Shown in pieces: positions 1 to 6,045 of a stretch of DNA of 6,045 nt. This stretch comes from Flavobacteriaceae bacterium (GTDB lineage Bacteria; Bacteroidota; Bacteroidia; Flavobacteriales; Flavobacteriaceae), in NCBI GenBank assembly GCA_018674025.1, contig JABHBC010000152.1, positions 1 to 6,045 on the forward strand. Reading direction: 5' to 3'. The notes under the pieces are model-generated. The model was not told the DNA's origin and did no database searches. It saw only the letters and a program-made list of their open reading frames with translations. Positions within the stretch are counted from its first letter, which is position 1; every line of letters begins with the position of its first letter. Made by a program: the position numbers and the translations under genes.

Positions 1-972
1 AAAGAAAAAGTGAGCTTTAGTATTATGATGGATTACAGTCAAAATGATCCATTACTGGAAGCTTGGGTTGGATATCACCCAAATAAAAATGTTAATGTAT
101 ATTTTGGTCAAAAAAATACTTTCTTAAATAACAGAGAAATGATTTTTAATGAAGATATTCTTCAATTTACAGACAGAAGTTTACTTAGTCAAAATCATAC
201 AAATTCATACGGTCATGAGTTTGGGTTGTTCATAGAAACTATTTTTGGAGAAAAGTTTATTATTTCTCCAAAATTTGCAGTAACATCTGGAGATGGTAGA
301 AACTCATTTGGCGAAGATTCCAGAGATAGTGATTTAGGCGGTGTTAAATTCGGTGCTAGATTAGACTTGTATCCTTTTGGAAATTTTTCTAAGGGAAATG
401 AAGGTTCCGTAGATCTAGTAGGTGAACAAAAACTAATTATGGAGCTTGGTTTTGCTTATAGTAAAAATATAGGAACCAGTCATAGAACCGGAAATGGTCA
501 CGGAGATATCATGTTTTATGATGCAGATGGAAACAATAATTTACCCGACTACGAAAAAATATTTATAGACTTATTATTGAAATATAAAGGATTTTCATTT
601 TTAGCTGAATACGCTGATGCTGCTGCTTCTGGTTTAAATGAAACTTATACCGATACATTTAATTTGTTTATTCCAAAACAAATTAGCGAATATTTAGTTT
701 TAGGAAGTAGTTATAATTTTCAGCTAGGATATGTTTTCCAAAATGATATCGGAATTGATTTTAGATATGAATTTTCTACACCTGAATTTACAAATGAAAT
801 TAATAATGCATATGAAAATTCAATTCTTCAGGATTTTGAAAATATGAGTTTAGGAATCTCTAAATACTTTGATAATAATAATTTGAAGATTCAAGTTGGA
901 GCCTCTTCAATTAAATATTTTTATGGCAATGAAACTACTATCGCTGAACTGGTTTGTCAGATTAGATTGTAA
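1..972 (+). CDS. Outer-membrane porin-like beta-barrel protein, OprO/OprP (phosphate-selective porin) type, 5' partial
   Basis: The reading frame is open from base 1, so the true start and signal peptide lie upstream. A GTG at position 10 is available but sits in the middle of a beta-strand-like stretch and is unlikely to be the start. About 323 residues are visible up to the TAA at 970-972. The protein shows alternating hydrophobic/polar strands rich in aromatic and glycine residues, separated by Asn/Asp/Gly-rich loops, as in a transmembrane beta-barrel. The segments LQFTDRSLL (nt 160-186) and LDLYPFG (nt 361-381) resemble conserved pieces of Bacteroidota porins of the phosphate-selective OprO/OprP family. 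No soluble enzyme motif is visible. The family forms anion or solute channels in the outer membrane; the substrate here cannot be told from sequence. The terminal strand ends in Leu rather than the classical Phe. It could instead be another Bacteroidota outer-membrane barrel. The barrel assignment is fairly secure, the family less so. Confidence 0.7.
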   Translation, partial: KEKVSFSIMMDYSQNDPLLEAWVGYHPNKNVNVYFGQKNTFLNNREMIFNEDILQFTDRSLLSQNHTNSYGHEFGLFIETIFGEKFIISPKFAVTSGDGRNSFGEDSRDSDLGGVKFGARLDLYPFGNFSKGNEGSVDLVGEQKLIMELGFAYSKNIGTSHRTGNGHGDIMFYDADGNNNLPDYEKIFIDLLLKYKGFSFLAEYADAAASGLNETYTDTFNLFIPKQISEYLVLGSSYNFQLGYVFQNDIGIDFRYEFSTPEFTNEINNAYENSILQDFENMSLGISKYFDNNNLKIQVGASSIKYFYGNETTIAELVCQIRL

Positions 973-1025
973 TGTTTTTATAGTTTAGTGTTAATTTTAC
1001 GTAAATTTATTGTCTAAACAATTTT

Positions 1026-4000
1026 ATGTTATTAAGAAGTAAATATTTTTTTTACACATTTTTTTTTATAACATCTTGTGTTTTTTCACAACAGTTTAGA
1101 AATGCTTCAAATTACTCAGATGTAAATATTTATCAAGACAATAACGGAGTTGCCGTTGCAGATTACGATTTAGATGGAGATTTAGATATCTTTATTGTTG
1201 GTAGTTTTTCTGAAGAAAATAATGATTTTACCTGGAGTAGATTATTGCAAAACACTAATAATGGCAACTTTATTGATGTTACAGCTGGTACTGGTATTGA
1301 ACAAACATTAAACCATGATATTATACTAAATGATATAGGTTTTTTAGATTTACAACAAGATTTTGGAGATCGACTTTCAGCATCTTGGGGTGATTTTAAT
1401 AACGACTCTTATCCAGATCTTTTTTTAGGAAACTCTAACCAAAGTCAATTATACCAAAATAACACTGATGGAACTTTTACCAATATTACAGGCCAGTCTG
1501 GTTTAGTTGTAGATTGTGATACTTGTTTTGTAACCAGTGGATTATGGTTAGATTATGACATTGACGGATTACTAGATCTTTTTGTTACTGACTATCACTC
1601 CAATTCGAATAATAAACTATATAAAAACCTTGGTAATGGTACTTTTGAAAGCATAGATTTAAGTAATGTTAGTAGTACTACTAATAGTTTTTCTTCAATT
1701 GTTATCTATGCCAATGAAGATAATTACCCAGATATATATGTTGCTAACGATCATGATCAAAATAATATGTTGTTAATTAATCAACAGGGAAATGGTTTTA
1801 TTGATGAAACTCAATCTTATAACCTATTAGATCCTTATGACGGGATGGGTTTAGCTACAAGTGATTACAATAATAATAATGATTTTGAAATTTTAGTTAC
1901 AAACATAAAACAAAACAGTTTTTATGTCGATGAATTTATGAACAACCAGTATGTAAATATTTCAGAAAATGTAAATATTTACGATACAAATTGGGCATGG
2001 GGAGCAAATTTTTCAGATTATAATCATGATGGTTTTGAGGATCTGTTTATTGCAAATGGATTTTCAGTACATGAAGAAAATGAGTTTTTTATAAATGTCT
2101 CTGCGGGTTCACAATTAATCCAATCAAGAAAATTTTCAAAAACTGATCCAATTGACCAACAGGTTGAACTTACCAAAAGTAGGTCACTCGTTTCATTTGA
2201 TTATGATAACGATGGAGATTTAGATTTATTGATATCTAATTTTGATTCAAACCTGATACTGTATGAAAATAAAGCGGTAGACACTTACTTTAATACTCAG
2301 ATGCAGGGAAATTGGATTAAAATTAATTTAAAAGGAACTGTGTCAAATATGGACGCTTTAGGATCTATTGTTCAAATTTATTTGGATAACGATACGCATC
2401 AATCTAGATTATATCATGGATCTTCATATCAAAATCAGTCATTGCAATCAGTTCATTTTGGTATTGAAAACACAGTTTCAATTGATAGTATTGCTGTTAC
2501 TTGGCCAAACACGGGTAGGCAAGTTTATGAGGACTTAAGTATAAACTCTTTTATGACTATTATTGAAAATGAAGGTGTAGTTGTGAATGATAATAATACA
2601 TCATCAAAAATTGAAGGTTGTACTAACATTAACTCATGTAATTATAATCCAGAAGCAACTGTAGATGACGGTTCTTGTCAGTTTTTAGAAGCTGGATCAT
2701 TAGAGGGCGAAAATAATATACAACCATTGTTGCCATATACATATTCTTACCTATCAAATGATTCTAATAACTATGTTTGGAATATTATAAACGGGACTAT
2801 AATTAGTGGCCAAGGATCATCAACTGTTTCTGTAATTTGGAATGTGGCTACAGAAGGTAGCTTGTCAGTAACCGCCTTTAATGATGAGTGTTCTACCGAG
2901 ACTCAAATGTTAAATATTACTATTGACACATCTGAAATTAATTGGACGTCTAATAATATTTCTATTGCAAGACTTTGGAACGAAATATTATTAGAAGCTA
3001 TTAGAAATGACTATGCTAGACCTACAGTGCATGCCAGAAACTTATTTCATGTTAGTGCTGCTATGTATGACGCCTGGGCTATTATAAAAGAACAAGGTTC
3101 TACATATTTGATTGGTCAAAGTGTAAATGATTTTAATGTTGATTTTCAAGATTTTAATAATAATTTTTCTGAGGAGGAAAACATGATTGCAGCAATTAGT
3201 TATTCTGCCTATAGGTTAATTACTCATCGCTTTTCTGAATCTCCTAACTCTGAATATATTATTAATTTAGCTAACTTTTATATGAGTTTACTTGAACTTG
3301 ATATAGATAATTATGAGACCTCAAACAACACACAAGATCCAATTCATTTAGGTAATTATATCGCAGAAAATTATATAGAATATGGATTAGAGGATGGTTC
3401 AATGGAGAGTCTTAATTATGAAAATCAGTATTATGAGCCAGTAAATGATCCATTATCTCCAATATTAAGTGGAAATGAAAATATTATTGACCCCAACAGA
3501 TGGCAGCCTTTAACTTTGAGTGTTTTTATTGACCAAAGTGGACAAGTAATCGATGAAAATACACCTCCTTTTCTTGGTGCTGAATGGGGTAATGTTCACT
3601 CTTTTGGATTAAATGAGGATGATTTAAGTACTTTTTCAAGAGATGATAATCCATACAATGTTTATCATGACCCTGGACCTCCTCCATTATTAAATAATTC
3701 TGATGAAGAAAACTTTGATTTTGTGAATGCATTTTCAATGGTTCCTATATGGGGTTCACATCTTTCCTCTGAAAATAATATCACCTGGGATATTTCTCCA
3801 AATTCAATCGGTAATTTTTCTTTAGAGAATATACCAACAAATATTTCGGATTATAATAATTATTATAATTATTATTCAGGTGGAGATAGTAGTAGTGGTC
3901 ATGCATTAAATCCTTTTACAAATCTTCCATATAATCCTCAATATGTTTTGAGGGGGGATTATTCACGTGTATTAGCTGAGTTTTGGGCTGATGGACCAGA

Positions 4001-5063
4001 TTCAGAAACACCACCAGGACATTGGTTTGTACTATTAAATAAGGTTAGTGATGATCCTTTGTTGATTAAAAAGTTTAAAGGTGAAGGTGACATATTAACT
4101 AATTTAGAGTGGGATATTAAATCATATTTTATATTAGGTGGAACAATGCACGATGCTGCTATTTCGGTTTGGGGAATTAAAGGGTGGTATGATTATGTAA
4201 GACCAATATCTATCATAAGATATCTTTCGGCTTTAGGGCAGAGCTCTGACTCTTCTTTATCAAATTATCATCCTCAAGGTTTTCCTATCATTGAGAATTA
4301 TATAGAATCAGTAGAAGAAGGAGATGTTTTAGCTGGAGAAAACAATGAAAATTTAGGAAAAATTAAATTGTATACGTGGAGAGGACATGATTATATTGAC
4401 GATGTAGATTTAGATCAAGCTAGTGTTGGTTGGGTTTTAGCAGAGGATTGGTGGCCATATCAAAGACCAACATTTGTTACACCTAATTTTGCTGGATATG
4501 TTTCTGGCCATTCAACATTTTCCAGATCTGCAGCTGAAGTTTTAACTATGTTTACAGGTAGTCCATATTTTCCTGGTGGTATAGGGAAATTTTCTGCAAC
4601 TAAAGATGAGTTTTTAGTTTTTGAACAGGGCCCAAGTGAAAATATAGAACTTCAATGGGCTACATATAGGGATGCTGCAGACCAATGTAGTTTGTCGAGA
4701 ATTTGGGGTGGTATACATCAGTATATTGATGATATTCCAGGTAGACTTATTGGAAATACTATTGGTAATGATAGTTTTGAGTTTGGAGAAAGTTATTTTT
4801 CTAACAATTTATCAAATTCTTATTTTAATGAAAATTCTCTTAAATTAAAATCAAATCCTATTAGCTCGAATGAACAAATTCAAATATTAAATACTTTGGG
4901 AATTGAAAGTTTTTCACTATATAACCTGTTAGGTCAAAAAATTGATGTAAAATCAAGTTATAATTCTTCATCACAATCAACTATTCTAAATTATGACTAT
5001 CTCCCTGCTGGAATCTATATACTAAATACTTTTGATTACAGTTGGAAAATAATTATTCAATAA
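1026..5063 (+). CDS. Secreted multidomain vanadium-dependent haloperoxidase with N-terminal FG-GAP/VCBS propeller, ASPIC/UnbV domain and T9SS sorting tail
   Basis: This is a 1345-residue protein. Residues 1-21 look like a signal peptide (R4/K6, then a Phe-rich core, with VFS|QQ as the likely cleavage site). Seven FG-GAP/VCBS loops start at about D46, D123, D176, Y228, D280, D331 and D392; the best match DxDxDGxxD. An ASPIC/UnbV domain spans about 429-515 (begins NWIKINLKG). A module with C532, C538 and C551 follows, then a PKD-like domain at about 556-636. The haloperoxidase domain spans about 640-1250 and contains FWADGPDSETPPGHW (986-1000), K1052-x6-R1059-P, S1160-G-H1162 and S-R1225-x5-H1231. 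These match the vanadate and catalytic residues K353, R360, S402, G403, H404, R490 and H496 of Curvularia chloroperoxidase, with the same 7- and 6-residue spacings. Residues 1272-1345 form a type A T9SS sorting tail (LYNLLGQ, LPAGIYIL). The family oxidises halides with hydrogen peroxide to hypohalous acid. Export through T9SS to the surface or medium is inferred. Related PAP2 acid phosphatases share the core, so phosphatase activity cannot be excluded. No convincing SD or promoter lies in the 53-bp gap upstream. Confidence 0.93.
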   Translation: MLLRSKYFFYTFFFITSCVFSQQFRNASNYSDVNIYQDNNGVAVADYDLDGDLDIFIVGSFSEENNDFTWSRLLQNTNNGNFIDVTAGTGIEQTLNHDIILNDIGFLDLQQDFGDRLSASWGDFNNDSYPDLFLGNSNQSQLYQNNTDGTFTNITGQSGLVVDCDTCFVTSGLWLDYDIDGLLDLFVTDYHSNSNNKLYKNLGNGTFESIDLSNVSSTTNSFSSIVIYANEDNYPDIYVANDHDQNNMLLINQQGNGFIDETQSYNLLDPYDGMGLATSDYNNNNDFEILVTNIKQNSFYVDEFMNNQYVNISENVNIYDTNWAWGANFSDYNHDGFEDLFIANGFSVHEENEFFINVSAGSQLIQSRKFSKTDPIDQQVELTKSRSLVSFDYDNDGDLDLLISNFDSNLILYENKAVDTYFNTQMQGNWIKINLKGTVSNMDALGSIVQIYLDNDTHQSRLYHGSSYQNQSLQSVHFGIENTVSIDSIAVTWPNTGRQVYEDLSINSFMTIIENEGVVVNDNNTSSKIEGCTNINSCNYNPEATVDDGSCQFLEAGSLEGENNIQPLLPYTYSYLSNDSNNYVWNIINGTIISGQGSSTVSVIWNVATEGSLSVTAFNDECSTETQMLNITIDTSEINWTSNNISIARLWNEILLEAIRNDYARPTVHARNLFHVSAAMYDAWAIIKEQGSTYLIGQSVNDFNVDFQDFNNNFSEEENMIAAISYSAYRLITHRFSESPNSEYIINLANFYMSLLELDIDNYETSNNTQDPIHLGNYIAENYIEYGLEDGSMESLNYENQYYEPVNDPLSPILSGNENIIDPNRWQPLTLSVFIDQSGQVIDENTPPFLGAEWGNVHSFGLNEDDLSTFSRDDNPYNVYHDPGPPPLLNNSDEENFDFVNAFSMVPIWGSHLSSENNITWDISPNSIGNFSLENIPTNISDYNNYYNYYSGGDSSSGHALNPFTNLPYNPQYVLRGDYSRVLAEFWADGPDSETPPGHWFVLLNKVSDDPLLIKKFKGEGDILTNLEWDIKSYFILGGTMHDAAISVWGIKGWYDYVRPISIIRYLSALGQSSDSSLSNYHPQGFPIIENYIESVEEGDVLAGENNENLGKIKLYTWRGHDYIDDVDLDQASVGWVLAEDWWPYQRPTFVTPNFAGYVSGHSTFSRSAAEVLTMFTGSPYFPGGIGKFSATKDEFLVFEQGPSENIELQWATYRDAADQCSLSRIWGGIHQYIDDIPGRLIGNTIGNDSFEFGESYFSNNLSNSYFNENSLKLKSNPISSNEQIQILNTLGIESFSLYNLLGQKIDVKSSYNSSSQSTILNYDYLPAGIYILNTFDYSWKIIIQ

Positions 5064-5102
5064 TATTGTGATTGAAACTAAATAATATTATGATTGAGAC
5101 TA
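5059..5102 (+). repeat. 22-bp imperfect tandem duplication at a gene start
   Basis: Bases 5059-5080 and 5081-5102 are adjacent copies that match at 20 of 22 positions (differences at 5068 G/5090 A and 5076 A/5098 G). The first copy overlaps the haloperoxidase stop codon (5061-5063). The second contains the acetyltransferase ATG at 5090. The first copy therefore carries a mirror start, GTG at 5068, followed by Ile-Glu-Thr-Lys and a TAA at 5080-5082, against Met-Ile-Glu-Thr-Arg in the real gene. It looks like a local duplication of the translation start region that left a five-codon decoy reading frame just upstream. Confidence 0.85.
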
Positions 5103-5590
5103 GACGATTATTTATAAGAAAGTTTGAACTCAAAGACTTTAAACAACTTTATATCTTAGATTCAAACCCCTTAGTACATAAATATCTTTATAATTCTCCA
5201 ATGAAATCATATGTTGAAGCAAAAGAATATATACAAGCCCAGTTAACCCAACATAAAAACCATGGAGTGGGTAGATTAGCTGTTTTAGACAAAAAAAATA
5301 ATTTTATTGGTTGGGCAGGCCTTAAGTTTAACAATTCAATGATTAACAATAAAACAAATTTTTATGACTTAGGGTATAGATTAGATCCAAATCAATGGGG
5401 TAGAGGAATAGCTACTGAAGCATCTATAGCCATACTAAATTATTATAAAAATTTTAAAAATATTTGCGGTATAGCATCAGTTGAAAATTTAGCTTCAAAT
5501 AAAGTTTTAATTAAAAGTGGTCTTGTTTTTGTAAACAAATTTATTGATCCAATTAATGGAAAGTTTGATAATTGGTATGAGTTTAATTAA
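5090..5590 (+). CDS. GNAT family N-acetyltransferase (RimJ/RimL-like)
   Basis: This is a 166-residue cytoplasmic protein with no signal peptide, a normal length for this family, which moves an acetyl group from acetyl-CoA to an amine (a protein N-terminus, amino sugar, antibiotic or small molecule). The N-terminus MIETRRLFIRKF matches the usual 'ETeRLxLR' opening of RimJ/RimL-type enzymes. Motif A, the acetyl-CoA pyrophosphate loop, is Q102-W-G104-R-G106-I-A108, followed by TEASIAIL. Motif B-like N133-LASNKVLIKSGL gives the typical 'N..S..v..k.G' helix. ATG 5090 is chosen because it places this motif at the protein start; a longer reading from TTG 5072 adds only KLNNI-type residues that come from the duplicated 22-bp unit. 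The gene starts 26 bp after the haloperoxidase stop, so co-transcription is possible. No SD is visible, as is common in Bacteroidota. The acceptor substrate is unknown, and a functional link to the haloperoxidase is not shown. Confidence 0.88.
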   Translation: MIETRRLFIRKFELKDFKQLYILDSNPLVHKYLYNSPMKSYVEAKEYIQAQLTQHKNHGVGRLAVLDKKNNFIGWAGLKFNNSMINNKTNFYDLGYRLDPNQWGRGIATEASIAILNYYKNFKNICGIASVENLASNKVLIKSGLVFVNKFIDPINGKFDNWYEFN

Positions 5591-5601
5591 TAGTAAATTT
5601 G
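5572..5601 (+). promoter_or_regulatory. Candidate Bacteroidota-type promoter (TTG-N19-TAAATTTG)
   Basis: TTG at 5572-5574 and TAAATTTG at 5594-5601 are separated by 19 bp. This fits the Bacteroidota housekeeping pattern of a -33 TTG and a -7 TAnnTTTG element. The element overlaps the end of the acetyltransferase gene and would start RNA near 5608, giving a leader of about 50 bases for the gene at 5657. In such AT-rich DNA the -7 string alone occurs by chance about once per kilobase; spacing and position make this one more credible. Confidence 0.45.
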
Positions 5602-5656
5602 ATTTTTTTGTTAGTTTTAAAATTATCACTAGTTTCGCTCAAGCAAATTTAATATC

Positions 5657-6045
5657 ATGAAACATTTTTTATTTTTCTTAACTTTTTTAATTACATATTT
5701 AACATATTCACAGTCTGAGAAATCCATCCTTACTCATTATAAAGAATACTATAAGCAAATGAGAACTCAAGGAGATGTTCAAGGAGTCATTAACGCATTA
5801 ACACATCTAAATATTTTATCTCCTAGCCAAGCAAGAAAAGATACTTTAGCTGTTTTATATATGAATGAAGGTAAACACGTACAAGCTCTAAACACAATTG
5901 GAATCGATAGGAACGAAAATGATTCTGATATGGCTGTTGAAGTAAAAGCCATTTCATTACAAGTTTTAAATCAAATCGAAAGATCAGTTGAGCATTATGA
6001 AGAGCTTTATAAAAGAAAGCCAAATCCGCTTATTGCATATGAGTT
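5657..6045 (+). CDS. Exported helical repeat protein, probably tetratricopeptide (TPR)-like, 3' partial
   Basis: ATG 5657 opens a frame that runs to the window end (129 codons plus two bases). Residues 1-19 form a clear signal peptide: MKH, a Phe/Leu-rich core, and TYS|QS as the likely cleavage site, the same style as the large upstream protein. The rest is charged and amphipathic, with segments such as HYKEYYKQMRTQGDVQGVI, LAVLYMNEGKHVQAL and SVEHYEELYKRKPNPLIAYE. The last two resemble TPR helix pairs (small residue, then hydrophobic, then Y/L in the 'A..y...g.y..A' and 'a...y.kl....P' pattern). Bacteroidota encode many periplasmic or surface TPR proteins of this kind, usually of unknown function and often scaffolds. 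The visible part is too short to confirm the repeat number. A 66-bp gap and a candidate promoter separate it from the acetyltransferase, so it may begin a new transcription unit. Confidence 0.75.
   Translation, partial: MKHFLFFLTFLITYLTYSQSEKSILTHYKEYYKQMRTQGDVQGVINALTHLNILSPSQARKDTLAVLYMNEGKHVQALNTIGIDRNENDSDMAVEVKAISLQVLNQIERSVEHYEELYKRKPNPLIAYE

Noticed and set aside
1002..1009. TAAATTTA as a possible -7 element for the haloperoxidase gene
   Set aside because: The last base does not fit TAnnTTTG and no TTG lies 17-23 bp upstream (the nearest, at 967-969, is 32 bp away). I see no convincing promoter in the 973-1025 gap.
1951..1980. Direct repeat ATGTAAATATTT (1951-1962 and 1969-1980, also near 1120)
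   Set aside because: It encodes recurring Val-Asn-Ile strand pieces of the propeller blades, so protein repeat and codon bias explain it.
3526..3738. Minus-strand open frame of 70 codons
   Set aside because: It lies fully inside the haloperoxidase domain, opposite a conserved family segment, and its translation has no recognisable features. It is a shadow of the real gene.
3850..3869. Perfect 20-bp AT-only palindrome
   Set aside because: It encodes a Tyr/Asn-rich loop (DYNNYYNYY) of the haloperoxidase and is made only of TAA/TTA-type codons, so low complexity explains the symmetry. It has no GC stem or T-run that would make it a terminator or operator.
5027..5034. TACTTTTG, an exact TAnnTTTG match about 56 bp before the acetyltransferase ATG
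   Set aside because: No TTG is found at the right distance upstream, and such strings are expected about once per kilobase by chance in this DNA.
5594..5651. 8-bp inverted repeat (TAAATTTG / CAAATTTA) flanking the gap before the last gene
   Set aside because: The loop is 42 bases, the arms are short and AT-rich, and no T-run follows, so neither a terminator nor an operator can be supported.
5823..6023. Minus-strand open frame of 66 codons
   Set aside because: It is antisense to the exported TPR-like gene, which has a signal peptide and family-like helices on the plus strand. No start context or motif supports the minus-strand frame.

Overview
The window comes from an AT-rich (roughly 30% GC by eye) member of the Bacteroidota, most likely a marine Flavobacteriales-type organism. 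The clues are the T9SS-type C-terminal sorting tail, secreted proteins whose signal peptides end in S-Q, the 'GCT...C.YNP.A..DDGSC' cysteine module, an OprO/OprP-like porin, a TAnnTTTG-type promoter, and the lack of Shine-Dalgarno sequences. All genes lie on the plus strand. This assignment is inferred from protein style, not from a marker gene.

Layout: (1) positions 1-972 hold the 3' part of an outer-membrane beta-barrel protein whose start lies upstream of the window. (2) A 53-bp gap leads to the dominant gene, 1026-5063, which encodes a 1345-residue secreted mosaic protein. Its order is signal peptide, seven FG-GAP/VCBS calcium-loop repeats (a likely seven-bladed beta-propeller), ASPIC/UnbV domain, short three-cysteine module, PKD-like Ig domain, complete vanadium-dependent haloperoxidase domain, and type IX secretion sorting tail. 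(3) A small GNAT acetyltransferase (5090-5590) follows 26 bp later; the junction contains a 22-bp imperfect tandem duplication that copies the acetyltransferase start region. (4) A plausible Bacteroidota promoter at the end of the acetyltransferase gene precedes a second exported protein, probably TPR-like, starting at 5657 and cut by the window end.

The most notable item is the haloperoxidase. All seven residues expected to hold vanadate and do catalysis can be placed (K1052, R1059, S1160, G1161, H1162, R1225, H1231). The catalytic domain is fused to a propeller/ASPIC module that elsewhere occurs in separate proteins. The inferred picture is a T9SS-exported, surface-attached or released enzyme that oxidises halides with hydrogen peroxide, with the N-terminal half mediating binding. 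Nothing shows that the flanking porin, acetyltransferase or TPR-like gene works in the same pathway; the gene order may be coincidental. I see no mobile elements, tRNA/rRNA genes or CRISPR arrays.
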